DNA of 64,000 nt from Butyrivibrio sp. (GTDB lineage Bacteria > Bacillota > Clostridia > Lachnospirales > Lachnospiraceae). A program made the position numbers and the translations under genes. The DNA is taken from contig SVFY01000010.1 in NCBI GenBank assembly GCA_015056625.1, positions 48,798 to 112,797 of the forward strand, read 5' to 3'. Shown here piece after piece: positions 51,217 to 61,048 of the stretch (its first letter is position 1; every line of letters begins with the position of its first letter). The notes below the pieces were generated by a model. The model saw nothing but the letters and a program-made list of their open reading frames with translations. It did not search any database and was not told where the DNA came from.

Positions 51217-53001
51217 ATGGCTATTAATAGCACCAGAGAAGATGAAGAATTAAAGGAGAGTTTGAGGCTGGACGTCCTCAAAAGACTCCTTTCAAACCTT
51301 CTGGAATACAGAGGAAAGATCATTATCGTTACGCTGCTGATCCTTGTGACGGTGGCAATTTCAACGGCTTATCCTCTTCTTATAGAAAAGATAATAGACG
51401 ACGAGATCATTAAAGGAAACATCACAGGGCTCTTTGCCATGGCAGGTGTCATGATGGGTCTTGCGCTTCTTAGCTATATCGCCACCAGAGTCTGGAGGCG
51501 CATGATGGCGGAAATCTCCAACAACATGATCATGAACATCAGAAGAAAGCTCTACATCCACATTCAGGAGCTGGGAGTTGACTTTTTTGACCAGAGGCCC
51601 TCAGGCAAGATCCTTGCAAGGGTGACAGGTGATGTAAATGCGCTGAAAGAGGTTCTCTCAAGCACAGTTACAACCCTGGCGCCGGAAGCGGTGAGCCTTG
51701 TGGTGATCCTTGTTATCATGATCGTAAAAAGCCCTGTACTTTCTCTTTCAGCGGCAGTTGCAGTTCCAATCATCATGTGCGGCTTGTATTTCTGTGAAAT
51801 CCTGGCCCACAAGAGATGGCAGAAGTGGAAAAAGAAAGACTCCAACATGACAGCTTTTATCCACGAGGGAATTGAGGGCGTGTCCATCATCCAGAGCTTT
51901 AATGCCGAAAAAGAGGCAGAGAGAGAGTTTAACGGGATCGTTGACGAGGTAATTCATGCCTTCAGGTCAGCGGTTGTGATAACAGACCTGTACAGCCCCA
52001 CAATTGAGGTGGCTGGCGGCCTTGGAACAGCAACGCTTTACTATCTGGCAGTTACAAAACTTGGGGTGACTCAGGAGTCCATAGGTACTCTTTCAGCTTA
52101 TGTTCTGTACCTTGGCATGTTCTTTAGCCCCATCAGAAATCTGGCCAATTACTATAATAAGCTGATCACTAACCTTTCTTCAGCGGAGAGAGTTTACGAG
52201 ATCATGGATATGGAACCGCTGGTAAAGGATGGAACTAAGGCTGTGGACATTCCTGAGATTGAAGGAAATGTTGAGTTCGACCATGTGACCTTTGCTTACC
52301 CGGATGAGCCTGATGTGGACATTTTGCACGACGTTTCATTTAAGGCAAAGAAGGGTGAGACCATTGCTCTTGTGGGACCAACTGGCGCAGGTAAGACCAC
52401 TATTGTGAGCCTTATAAGCCGCTTCTACAACACCAAGAGCGGAAGAGTACTTGTTGACGGATACGACATCAGCAAGGTTACGATCCAGTCACTTAGGAGC
52501 CAATTGGGAATCATGACACAGGACAATTATCTCTTTTCCGGAACCATAAGGGACAATATCAAGTACGGTCGTCCTGATGCTACAGATGAAGAGATGCTCT
52601 CAGCTGCCAAGGCTGTTCACGCCCATGACTTCATCGATAAGATGGAGAAGGGGTACGACACGGTGATAACTGAGAGGGGCGGAGGACTTTCAAATGGACA
52701 GAGACAGCTCATTGCCTTTGCGAGAACTCTTTTAACTGACCCCAAGATACTGATCCTTGACGAAGCAACTTCCAGCATCGACACCAAGACTGAGATACTG
52801 GTTCAGAGGGGAATTGAAGAGCTTCTTAAAAAGAGAACATCCTTCGTTGTGGCTCACAGGCTTTCAACTATAAAGAATGCGGACAGGATCTTTTTCATCG
52901 ACGACGGAGGAATCCTTGAGTGGGGTGACCATGAGAGCCTTATGGCGAAAAAGGGAGCCTACTATAACCTGTATGCGTCACAGTTTATCAGCGCTTCGTA
53001 A
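51217..53001 (+). CDS. ABC exporter, heterodimer subunit 2
   Basis: A 594-residue half-transporter with six membrane segments and an ATPase domain: GPTGAGKTTIVSLISRFY, signature LSNGQRQLIAFARTL and Walker B ILILDEATSSID with the catalytic Glu intact. Its signature differs from LSGGQ by one residue. Together with subunit 1 the pair forms one consensus and one degenerate ATP site. ATG 51217 has AAGGAGGTG 7 bases upstream; the ATG at 51199 precedes that site. It begins 52 bases after subunit 1 and must be co-expressed with it. Confidence 0.9.
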   Translation: MAINSTREDEELKESLRLDVLKRLLSNLLEYRGKIIIVTLLILVTVAISTAYPLLIEKIIDDEIIKGNITGLFAMAGVMMGLALLSYIATRVWRRMMAEISNNMIMNIRRKLYIHIQELGVDFFDQRPSGKILARVTGDVNALKEVLSSTVTTLAPEAVSLVVILVIMIVKSPVLSLSAAVAVPIIMCGLYFCEILAHKRWQKWKKKDSNMTAFIHEGIEGVSIIQSFNAEKEAEREFNGIVDEVIHAFRSAVVITDLYSPTIEVAGGLGTATLYYLAVTKLGVTQESIGTLSAYVLYLGMFFSPIRNLANYYNKLITNLSSAERVYEIMDMEPLVKDGTKAVDIPEIEGNVEFDHVTFAYPDEPDVDILHDVSFKAKKGETIALVGPTGAGKTTIVSLISRFYNTKSGRVLVDGYDISKVTIQSLRSQLGIMTQDNYLFSGTIRDNIKYGRPDATDEEMLSAAKAVHAHDFIDKMEKGYDTVITERGGGLSNGQRQLIAFARTLLTDPKILILDEATSSIDTKTEILVQRGIEELLKKRTSFVVAHRLSTIKNADRIFFIDDGGILEWGDHESLMAKKGAYYNLYASQFISAS

Positions 53002-53006
53002 TTTGT

Positions 53007-53035
53007 TTGCTGATGAGGGAACGTTATTGTATAAT
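53007..53035 (+). promoter_or_regulatory. leuS promoter
   Basis: TTGCTG (53007-53012) and a consensus TATAAT (53030-53035) are 17 bases apart. The leader to the ATG at 53093 is only about 50 bases, too short for a T-box, so leuS is not T-box regulated here. Confidence 0.8.
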
Positions 53036-53092
53036 GTATCTTTAGTGAATTAAGGTGCGTGCACTATTTTAATAAGTAGAGGAGCAAAAGTT

Positions 53093-55522
53093 ATGTCAGA
53101 AGTTTATAACCATCATGCGATTGAAAAAAAGTGGCAGGAGTACTGGGAGGAACATGAGACCTTCAAGACTGATGTTTGGGATTTTAGTAAGCCCAAATAT
53201 TATGCGCTTGATATGTTCCCATACCCTTCAGGAGTAGGTCTACATGCAGGACATCCTGAGGGTTACACTGCAACTGATATTATGTCTCGTATGAAGCGTA
53301 TGCAGGGCTATAACGTTTTGCATCCTATGGGATATGACTCTTTTGGACTTCCTGCTGAGCAGTATGCGGTTACAACAGGTAACCACCCTGCAGGATTTAC
53401 AGAAAAGAACATTCAGACTTTCTCAAAGCAGCTTAAAGAGCTTGGATTTGACTACGACTGGTCCAAGATGATCGCAACAAGTGATCCTAAGTTCTACAAG
53501 TGGACACAGTGGATCTTCAAGAAATTATACGAGGCTGGATATGCCAAGCACATTGATATGCCTGTTAACTGGTGCGAGGAGCTGGGAACAGTTCTTTCAA
53601 ACGATGAGGTTATCGACGGCAAGTCAGAGCGTGGCGGATACCCGGTTGTTAAGAAGATGATGAAGCAGTGGGTTATCGACCAGCAGGCATTCGCTGAGGA
53701 GCTTCTTGATGGCCTTAACGAGATCGACTGGCCAGAGTCAACAAAAGAGATCCAGAGAAACTGGATCGGTAAGTCAACTGGTGTTGAGGTTGATTTCAAG
53801 ATCGTTGGCGGCGGTGAGTTCTCAATCTTCACAACCTGTATCGAGACCATCTACGGTATCACATTTATGGTTCTTGCTCCAGACGGAGAGATCGTAAAGA
53901 GCCTTATGGACCGTGTTGAGAATCCTGATGAAGTTCAGGCATACATCGATGAGACACTTAAAAAGAACGACCTTGACCGTACAGATCTTAACAAGACCAA
54001 GTCAGGATGTCCTTTAAAGGGCGTATACGCCATCAATCCTGTAAATGGCAAGGAAGTACCTCTTTACATCGGAGACTTCGTTCTTGCAAGCTACGGAACA
54101 GGTGCTGTTATGGCGGTTCCTACTCATGACCAGAGAGACTTTGAGTATGCTGAGGTTCACAAGCTCCCTCTCATCCAGGTAATCAACAACGCAGAGGGAA
54201 CAATTGATGTTAGCGGGCACGCTTTTGAGAAGCAGGACTACCTTGGCAAGGGCTGCATCCTTATGAATTCTGCCGAGTTTGACGGCATGACTGTTGAGGA
54301 TGCCAAGAAGGCTATTACCAAGAAGCTTGTAGATATGGGCGTTGCAAGAGAAAAAGTAAACTACCACTTCCGTGAGTGGATATTTGCAAGACAGCGTTAC
54401 TGGGGCGAGCCAGTTCCATGTGTATATAAAGAAGATGGCAGTATTGTGTTCCTTGATGATTCTGAGCTTCCTGTAGTTCTTCCTGAGCTTGAAGATTACA
54501 AGGGCAAGAACGGCAAGGCGCCTCTTGAGAATGCAACAGAGTGGAAGCAGTACAATAAAAACGGACTTAAGGGAGTTCGTGAGACTTCAACCATGCCAGG
54601 TAGCGCAGGATCTTCATGGTACTTCCTTAGATATATCGATCCGGATAACGACAAAGAGTTTGCAAATCAGGAGCTCTTAAAGCACTGGATGCCTGTAGAC
54701 CTTTACGTAGGCGGACCTGAGCACGCAGTAGGACATCTTCTTTACTCACGTATCTGGAACCGCTTCCTTTACAACAACGGACTTTCACCAGTTAAGGAGC
54801 CATTCAAGAAGCTTGTTCACCAGGGCATGATCCTTGGCGAGAACGGCATCAAGATGGGTAAGCGTTTCCCTGAGTTCGTTGTTAACCCAAGTGACATCGT
54901 TCGCGACTACGGCGCAGATACACTTCGTCTCTATGAGATGTTCATGGGACCTCTTGAAGTATCCAAGCCATGGAACTCTACAGCAGTTACCGGTGCAAGG
55001 AAGTTCATCAACCGTGTATATACATTCTTTACAGAGGCTGCCAACGTAGTTGATGACAACAATGGAAACCTTGATAAGGTTTACAACCAGACAGTCAAGA
55101 AGGTTACCAGCGACTTTGAGTCTCTTGGCTTTAACACAGCCATCGCTCAGATGATGATCTTTGTAAACGCTGTATATAAAGAGGGAAGCTGTCCAAGAGA
55201 GTACGCAGAAGGTTTTATCAAGATGCTGTCCTGCATCTGCCCTCACGTAGGAGAGGAGATCTGGCAGATCCTTGGACATGATAACACCATCGCATTTGAG
55301 TCATGGCCAACTTATGATGAGTCCAAGTGCGTCGAGGATACTGTAGAGATCGCTGTTCAGATCAACGGTAAGGTTAAGGCTACTCTGGCAATCGGCAAGG
55401 AAGATCCAAAGGACGAAGTTATCGCCAAGGGAAAAGAGCTTATTGCTGACAAGCTCGAGGGCAAGACCATTGTAAAAGAGATCTACGTTCCGGGAAGGAT
55501 CGTAAACATTGTTGTGAAGTGA
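53093..55522 (+). CDS. leuS: Leucyl-tRNA synthetase
   Basis: An 809-residue class I aminoacyl-tRNA synthetase that charges tRNA-Leu. The HIGH-like motif is in FPYPSGVGLHAGHPEGYTATD (the last part near residue 50), an editing domain with the usual GTGAVMAVPTHDQRDFEYA near 340, and the KMSKS-equivalent KMGKRFPEFV at about 587. The length is typical of the bacterial enzyme and all major blocks are present. GAGGAG precedes the ATG by 9 bases. It is monocistronic, with its own promoter and a strong bidirectional terminator. Confidence 0.97.
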   Translation: MSEVYNHHAIEKKWQEYWEEHETFKTDVWDFSKPKYYALDMFPYPSGVGLHAGHPEGYTATDIMSRMKRMQGYNVLHPMGYDSFGLPAEQYAVTTGNHPAGFTEKNIQTFSKQLKELGFDYDWSKMIATSDPKFYKWTQWIFKKLYEAGYAKHIDMPVNWCEELGTVLSNDEVIDGKSERGGYPVVKKMMKQWVIDQQAFAEELLDGLNEIDWPESTKEIQRNWIGKSTGVEVDFKIVGGGEFSIFTTCIETIYGITFMVLAPDGEIVKSLMDRVENPDEVQAYIDETLKKNDLDRTDLNKTKSGCPLKGVYAINPVNGKEVPLYIGDFVLASYGTGAVMAVPTHDQRDFEYAEVHKLPLIQVINNAEGTIDVSGHAFEKQDYLGKGCILMNSAEFDGMTVEDAKKAITKKLVDMGVAREKVNYHFREWIFARQRYWGEPVPCVYKEDGSIVFLDDSELPVVLPELEDYKGKNGKAPLENATEWKQYNKNGLKGVRETSTMPGSAGSSWYFLRYIDPDNDKEFANQELLKHWMPVDLYVGGPEHAVGHLLYSRIWNRFLYNNGLSPVKEPFKKLVHQGMILGENGIKMGKRFPEFVVNPSDIVRDYGADTLRLYEMFMGPLEVSKPWNSTAVTGARKFINRVYTFFTEAANVVDDNNGNLDKVYNQTVKKVTSDFESLGFNTAIAQMMIFVNAVYKEGSCPREYAEGFIKMLSCICPHVGEEIWQILGHDNTIAFESWPTYDESKCVEDTVEIAVQINGKVKATLAIGKEDPKDEVIAKGKELIADKLEGKTIVKEIYVPGRIVNIVVK

Positions 55523-55542
55523 GCCATGCAGACAAAAATAAG

Positions 55543-55585
55543 AATGGTCCAGAGTCAAATTTATTTGTACTCTGGACCATTTTTG
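55543..55585 (+). terminator. Bidirectional terminator after leuS
   Basis: Arms 55543-55555 and 55569-55581 are a perfect 13-bp stem with a 13-base loop; TTTTG and further T follow on the plus side and A-rich sequence precedes it, so it can also serve minus-strand transcripts. Confidence 0.9.
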
Positions 55586-55596
55586 TTTTTGGATAT

Positions 55597-55658
55597 ACGG
55601 CGAACGCCGTCAAGCGAGGAATCGCAGGGCGATTTCGAGCGTGCATGGCGAACGCCAT
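55597..55658. repeat. Cluster of three small palindromes
   Basis: ACGGCGAACGCCGT (55597-55610) and ATGGCGAACGCCAT (55645-55658) are two hairpins with the same GGCGAACGCC centre, and between them AATCGC and GCGATT form a third stem. The cluster is GC-rich against its surroundings and reaches the stop codon of the 914-residue gene. It looks like a compact repetitive element or structured 3' UTR. Confidence 0.7.
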
Positions 55659-58402
55659 CATTTGGATTTCAAAGCCGCTTCTTTTTCAAGCTCGGTTTTC
55701 AACATGGTTGCGATCCTTGTTTTCAGCGCGCTTTTTTTACTGCCTATATAGCTAAAGTAGTTGTCGTGAAGATGATATTTTTGGAAACTTTTAGCTTTAT
55801 GTGCCAAGGCATTATCATCGTGCAATCCTTTTAGTTCATCTTTTTCTGCACGATATTGTCCCATATAGCCATTCATGGTCAATGGAGCGCTTATGAACTG
55901 ATCGGGTTCAGTGGCAGTGGTTTCTGCTGTTACATAATAATCATTAACTACTGCGAGGCTGGCAGACTGGTGCCCGGTGAATTTTTGATAATTAACAGTC
56001 AGATCATCCAGTATTTTTTTCCCTTTTTTCGATAATGTTGGGCTGCTATCCAATTCAGATTTAAGCGTTTTGATATTTTCTTTAAGCTTGTTTGCGTCAT
56101 TAACATTCATATTATCAGCAATAATAATATTGTCTATATTTTTTTTCATATAATCAGCAAAAGCTCTTGAGTCATTCCTTGAGGTGTTTTTTACTTCAAA
56201 TCCCAAAGGAACCATTTCTCTATTTAGAAACTTTGACTGGATGTTTCTGAAAAATGAAACATTGGCATTGCTTGTCTGTATGCATGGAATTTCATCAGTT
56301 TTCATGTCAAGATTTCTAAGTTTACAAAGGTCTTCTTCTGTTGTCTTGAGGTCTTTATTGAAATCATTAAGCACGTCTTTTATATCATCTTCTGTGAATT
56401 CACCTGAATTCAGGATTTCTAGAATCTCCTTCCTTTGCATGAACTGGTCATAGTTGAGGGTTTTTAGGAAATTAGATTGAAATCTGAACCGCATAAAGTT
56501 CACATCAACGCTGTGATTGATCGGATTCTCTAATGTCGTGCAGATAGTCTTAAAGTTTTCAATTATTTCGTTAGCTTCATCAGAGAGCTGCTTTGAATCA
56601 ACCTGTTTTCCTTCTTTCATATAGTTTTCATTGATCAGATTTTTTATTATGGGTTTAAATACTTTTTCCAGTGTTTGATATGCTGTTAAACGTACTTCAA
56701 GCCTCATTGAGCTGAAGTCACATGAAAGCAGCTGATCGACACGATCTTCCAGTATCATGCCATCGTGCTTTTTTTCAACAGGGGACATCTTACCATTTTT
56801 ATCTACTAAAATAACAGCAATTGCTTTAAACATATACTGCATGGTTTTGCAGAAAGGAATTTCTTTATCGCCTGCCATGACTGTCTTTGGCAGAGAAGGA
56901 CGAAGTTCACGTAAAAGAGGCTGGCCTTCCACAGGAATGGCGCAGATCATTCCTCCACCTTCTTTTACGTATTTATCTGCTTCTTCAATAGTTACATATC
57001 TGTGAAGAACTGCACCTCCATTAGTATAGAACTCTTCTTTGGTCATCTTATCCTTGAACTTGACGGTTTCAAAGTTCATATCATCAATTTTCTGCTGGAT
57101 ATTATCATTGATCAGTTCATTTACTGTAACGGTTGTCTTTTCAGATTTGAACAATCTGCTATTTTCAAGTTCATTGTAGTATTTTACATGATCCTGAACG
57201 CTTTCAAGTATATTTTGAACGGCAAAGTGACGGGCAAGATTCATCTTTTTCCCTTTCAGGTAATCCTGCGCTTTTTTAATAACTGTCTGGGATTCAGATG
57301 CCAGAACCCGGATCACCTGTTGATTAATGGCCTGATCAGGATTAACGCATAAAATAGCTACGCTGTCCAATAATGAGTCATAGGAAGCAACAAAATCATC
57401 GTAGTTTTTGTGAGTTCCCTTGCCGGCTCGAGTCAGTATCTTTTTTTGTTCCCAAAGATCTTTCATGGGGAGGGCTTTTTTTCCTGCAGATCTGCTTACA
57501 GCAGCGGCAGCTTCCCAAATGTTTTCCTGCTTGCTTGATAGTTCATGGTACTCCTCATACTGTTTGTTCCTTGCGGCCGCCACTATATTCTTACCGGTCT
57601 GTCCCCAGGTTTTAGTGTTGTGAAATGCTATGTTTAGTGATTTAATCTCAACCTGGGCTTTTTTGCCATCAAATGTTGGACGCACTAAGGTTATGGAATG
57701 GTTTTGGCGCCTTAGTATCATGGCGACGTATGCACAGTAAATATCTTCAGGCGGTGTCTGGCCTACAGCATCGCCATTGTAGTTATATTTCATTTTGACA
57801 AAGTCTTTAAGAGACATGCCGTCAACCTTAAGGAAGTCAAGAGTATTTTCTCTTCCAAGGCATTCATAGAAAGAACTCTCTGTATCTGACATTTCTTTGT
57901 TTTTACCAACCCAGTTTGCGTCTAACCACTGAAAGAGATTTTTTCCGTCTTTAATTGCATTTTTACTGAATTTTCCTTTTTTGATTACTTTGCTACTGAA
58001 ATTAAGCAGGGTATTACCGGCGACAAAGGGATTGGACTTCTTATAGGTTTCAATGGCATCATCGATAACTTCACTTCTGTGCTGGGCAAATCGCACGGAG
58101 TCATCGACCTGATCCTCAAGATATTTTTCAGCGGTCTTAGGAGAGAGCTCAATTTCTTTTTCATCTACCTCGCCAAGAATATCCTTGCCGGTGGCCAGTA
58201 ATTTCTCATTTTCTGAAAGGAAGTCTTCATCAAGTACAGACTTGTCTTTACTGATCTCACTGATGTTGTCAAGGCTCTTTGTAAGAGAGTCAACGCTTTG
58301 AGGCTCCAAAAATTGAGGATTACTTAGTTGCTTTTTTTCCTCCACTTTTACTTCAGTGTTTATTGGTGATGAATATGTCGTTTTGCTCTTAAATCCTTCC
58401 AT
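55658..58402 (-). CDS. Large leaderless protein of unknown function, 914 residues
   Basis: A hydrophilic, mostly helical protein without signal peptide, membrane segment or any motif that I recognise. The first 100 residues are Lys/Glu/Ser-rich and probably disordered (EVKVEEKKQLSNPQ and similar). The middle (about 170-620) contains folded segments with several Trp and Cys, and the last 40 residues are strongly charged. It starts 12 bases after the GNAT gene on the same strand, so they form an operon. Codon use is more AT-rich than in the leuS region. It could be a phage- or plasmid-derived gene, or an effector-like protein; there is no direct evidence for either. Confidence 0.7.
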   Translation of the reverse strand: MEGFKSKTTYSSPINTEVKVEEKKQLSNPQFLEPQSVDSLTKSLDNISEISKDKSVLDEDFLSENEKLLATGKDILGEVDEKEIELSPKTAEKYLEDQVDDSVRFAQHRSEVIDDAIETYKKSNPFVAGNTLLNFSSKVIKKGKFSKNAIKDGKNLFQWLDANWVGKNKEMSDTESSFYECLGRENTLDFLKVDGMSLKDFVKMKYNYNGDAVGQTPPEDIYCAYVAMILRRQNHSITLVRPTFDGKKAQVEIKSLNIAFHNTKTWGQTGKNIVAAARNKQYEEYHELSSKQENIWEAAAAVSRSAGKKALPMKDLWEQKKILTRAGKGTHKNYDDFVASYDSLLDSVAILCVNPDQAINQQVIRVLASESQTVIKKAQDYLKGKKMNLARHFAVQNILESVQDHVKYYNELENSRLFKSEKTTVTVNELINDNIQQKIDDMNFETVKFKDKMTKEEFYTNGGAVLHRYVTIEEADKYVKEGGGMICAIPVEGQPLLRELRPSLPKTVMAGDKEIPFCKTMQYMFKAIAVILVDKNGKMSPVEKKHDGMILEDRVDQLLSCDFSSMRLEVRLTAYQTLEKVFKPIIKNLINENYMKEGKQVDSKQLSDEANEIIENFKTICTTLENPINHSVDVNFMRFRFQSNFLKTLNYDQFMQRKEILEILNSGEFTEDDIKDVLNDFNKDLKTTEEDLCKLRNLDMKTDEIPCIQTSNANVSFFRNIQSKFLNREMVPLGFEVKNTSRNDSRAFADYMKKNIDNIIIADNMNVNDANKLKENIKTLKSELDSSPTLSKKGKKILDDLTVNYQKFTGHQSASLAVVNDYYVTAETTATEPDQFISAPLTMNGYMGQYRAEKDELKGLHDDNALAHKAKSFQKYHLHDNYFSYIGSKKSALKTRIATMLKTELEKEAALKSK

Positions 58403-58414
58403 ATGATACCTCGC

Positions 58415-59239
58415 TTAAAGTACGTAATTGTGTTGTATGTTCCTAACTTTTGTAAGATTACCTATCAGATCGTCCAGGCGCATGTCCGGGGCAGGAATAT
58501 AAACCGAAACATCCCCTTGTTTATAATTCTCTTTGCAGATGGAGATGAACTTTTTAAATATGTTTTCAAGTATCTTTCTGTCTGCCTGGTAAGAGAAGAT
58601 AATGAAGAACGCATCCTTATTGCCTGACACCTGTCCGCAGAGCAGGTATCCCATGATCTCTTTTTTTGTGATAGCGGAAAAAGAGAGGTTCTGGTTCATC
58701 TTAAAGGATGCCAGATCGCTTCCTTTCATGGCGACTGAAAGGTGAGCTGTGTGGTCAAAAAAGCTGGCGAGATCTTTGCCTGAAAGCCCTGTAAGTCCTG
58801 CAATGTGGACTTCGTCAGTGGGCTCGTTGAAGTAGTCATAAAGATCAGTAAGCTTTGCGGTAAAGAGCCTTTCAAATTCGTGTGACTCTGAAAAACCAAG
58901 TGATTTCATAAAAGGGTCAAAGGTCTGCCATTCCCAGTCACCCTCCAGGAATGAGAGAAATGCAAGTGGAACCTGCTCTTTTTCCAGCACCTTGATCAGA
59001 GACTTTACAAGCATTGTTCCTCCGCCCATTCTTCTGAACTTTGGGATTACAAAAAGAGAGGCGATGGTAAAAGAGTTTCCTTCCTCTACAAAACCTGCAA
59101 GGGCACCTATGGCTTTTTGCTCATGAAAAAGACCTATAACGGTGATGGGGATACCGTGAGAGGCCACTGTGTAAACTGTTGGCATGAGCACGTCCTTAAA
59201 TATCCTAGTGGTTTGGCCTGATACAATTGCTGTTTTCAT
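58415..59239 (-). CDS. GNAT family N-acetyltransferase
   Basis: A 274-residue protein. The acetyl-CoA binding motif A is seen near residues 64-82 (SLFVIPKFRRMGGGTML, with the R-x-x-G-x-G/A pattern as RRMGGG). The second half (about 150-274) may be a further GNAT-like or partner domain. It has no signal peptide. Directly downstream lies the gene for the 914-residue unknown protein, so the acetyltransferase may modify that protein or its target. The substrate is unknown. Its promoter would lie in the 59240-59342 region. Confidence 0.8.
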   Translation of the reverse strand: MKTAIVSGQTTRIFKDVLMPTVYTVASHGIPITVIGLFHEQKAIGALAGFVEEGNSFTIASLFVIPKFRRMGGGTMLVKSLIKVLEKEQVPLAFLSFLEGDWEWQTFDPFMKSLGFSESHEFERLFTAKLTDLYDYFNEPTDEVHIAGLTGLSGKDLASFFDHTAHLSVAMKGSDLASFKMNQNLSFSAITKKEIMGYLLCGQVSGNKDAFFIIFSYQADRKILENIFKKFISICKENYKQGDVSVYIPAPDMRLDDLIGNLTKVRNIQHNYVL

Positions 59240-59342
59240 TAAGTGGATCTCCGTCTGTAATTTATACGAATGTAATTGTAATTTGGTAAATAAAATGACT
59301 TATTTAATTCTAACACGTATAAGAACAGAGTGTTAATTTTGG

Positions 59343-59371
59343 TTGACTTTATCACTTAAAAGCGTTAAAAT
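59343..59371 (+). promoter_or_regulatory. Promoter of the sodium:solute symporter gene
   Basis: TTGACT (59343-59348) and TAAAAT (59366-59371) are 17 bases apart, about 40 bases before the ATG at 59413, which has GGAGG 9 bases upstream. Confidence 0.75.
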
Positions 59372-59412
59372 TTAAAGCGTTACAGCGACAAAATTGTTGG
59401 AGGAAATTTCTT

Positions 59413-60960
59413 ATGATCATCAAGGTATTACTTCTTGTGGTTTTCTTTGCGGTTATGCTGGCTATTGGCTTTATCTGCCGCAAGAATGCAACCGATGTAG
59501 GCGGCTTTGTTCTGGGCGGCAGGAGCGTGGGGCCCTGGGTTACAGCCTTTGCCTATGGAACCAGCTATTTTTCAGCAGTTATCTTCGTAGGATACGCAGG
59601 ACAGTTTGGTTGGAAATACGGAATTGCAGCGACCTGGGTCGGAATCGGAAACGCCCTTATAGGTTCACTTCTTGCATGGGTCATCCTCGGAAGAAGAACA
59701 AGGATCATGACTCAGCACCTTGATTCAGCTACAATGCCACAGTTCTTTGCAGCAAGATTTGGCGGAAGATCACTTAAGATTGCAGCATCTATCATCACAT
59801 TCATCTTCCTTATTCCATATACAGCATCTTTGTATAACGGTCTTTCAAGACTCTTTGGAATGGCATTTAGTATTGACTATTCAGTGTGTGTTATTGTTAT
59901 GGCAGTTCTTACAGGTATCTACGTTATTGCAGGTGGATACATGGCAACAGCAATCAACGACTTTATCCAGGGCATCATCATGCTGATCGGTATCTGCGCA
60001 GTTATCGGATCAGTTTTAAACAGCCAGGGCGGATTTATCGCAGCCCTTGACGGCCTTGCAAGGATAAGCGATGAGAGCGTATCAGCAACTCCTGGTATCT
60101 TTGCATCATTCTTTGGACCTGACCCACTTAACCTTCTTGGAGTTGTAATTCTTACATCTCTCGGAACCTGGGGACTTCCTCAGATGGTCCAGAAGTTCTA
60201 CGCAATAAAGAGTGAGAAGGCAATCTCAAAGGGAACAATTGTATCCACATTCTTTGCTTTCATTGTTGCAGGAGGATGTTATTTCCTTGGCGGCTTCGGA
60301 AGACTCTTTTCCGACAGAGTGGACATAGCTGCAGGCGGCTACGACTCAATCATTCCTGCAATGCTCTCAGGACTTCCTGATATTCTCATTGCTATCGTAG
60401 TGGTTCTGGTGCTTTCTGCATCAATGTCAACTCTTTCATCACTGGTTCTTACCAGCTCATCGACCCTTACCCTTGACCTCCTTAAGGGCCATGTGATCAA
60501 GGACATGAATGAAAAGAAACAGCTCTTTATCATGAGAGCTCTCATAGTTGTATTCGTTGGCATCTCTGTAGTTATCGCAATCATCCAGTACAAGCAGAAC
60601 GTTACCTTCATCGCTCAGCTCATGGGCGTTTCATGGGGAGCTCTTGCAGGTGCATTCCTTGCTCCGTTCCTCTATGGTCTTTACTGGAAAGGCACAAGTA
60701 AGGCAGGCGTATGGTGCAGCTTTGTGTTCTCAACAGTTGTGATGCTGCTTAACATGTTTGTAAGATCAAGCTTCCCTAAGCTCTTACAGTCTCCCATCAA
60801 CGCCGGAGCATTCTGTATGCTGGCAGGACTTGTGATCGTACCTGTGGTCTCACTCTTTACCAAGAAGCCAGACAAGGCCCTTGTGGACGGCGCATTTGCA
60901 TGTTATGAGAAAGAAGTTATGGTACACCAGAGTACATCACTTTCTGATGAGGATGAATAA
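59413..60960 (+). CDS. Sodium:solute symporter (SSS family)
   Basis: A 515-residue membrane protein with about thirteen hydrophobic segments, of the SSS family that imports proline, pantothenate, sialic acid or other solutes with sodium. Family marks are FVLGGRSVGPWVTAFAYGTSYFSA near the N-terminus and GGYMATAINDFIQGIIMLIG near residue 175, which holds the sodium-site region. The monocistronic unit has its own promoter and terminator. The substrate cannot be read from the sequence. Confidence 0.9.
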   Translation: MIIKVLLLVVFFAVMLAIGFICRKNATDVGGFVLGGRSVGPWVTAFAYGTSYFSAVIFVGYAGQFGWKYGIAATWVGIGNALIGSLLAWVILGRRTRIMTQHLDSATMPQFFAARFGGRSLKIAASIITFIFLIPYTASLYNGLSRLFGMAFSIDYSVCVIVMAVLTGIYVIAGGYMATAINDFIQGIIMLIGICAVIGSVLNSQGGFIAALDGLARISDESVSATPGIFASFFGPDPLNLLGVVILTSLGTWGLPQMVQKFYAIKSEKAISKGTIVSTFFAFIVAGGCYFLGGFGRLFSDRVDIAAGGYDSIIPAMLSGLPDILIAIVVVLVLSASMSTLSSLVLTSSSTLTLDLLKGHVIKDMNEKKQLFIMRALIVVFVGISVVIAIIQYKQNVTFIAQLMGVSWGALAGAFLAPFLYGLYWKGTSKAGVWCSFVFSTVVMLLNMFVRSSFPKLLQSPINAGAFCMLAGLVIVPVVSLFTKKPDKALVDGAFACYEKEVMVHQSTSLSDEDE

Positions 60961-60986
60961 AGAAATAACAATTTGAAATAAAATGA

Positions 60987-61026
60987 AAAACCTGATGACG
61001 CCAAATGGCTGTTCATCAGGTTTTTT
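60987..61026 (+). terminator. Terminator between symporter and Rpn-type genes
   Basis: Arms 60987-60998 and 61013-61024 form a perfect 12-bp stem whose 3' arm ends in a T-run; the A-run on the other side makes it bidirectional, fitting the convergent genes. Confidence 0.9.
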
Positions 61027-61048
61027 ATATGCTTGGAATAATAGAATG

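Noticed and set aside
53001..53092. T-box leader before leuS
   Set aside because: The leader is only about 50 bases after a clear promoter and lacks the T-box sequence and specifier stem.
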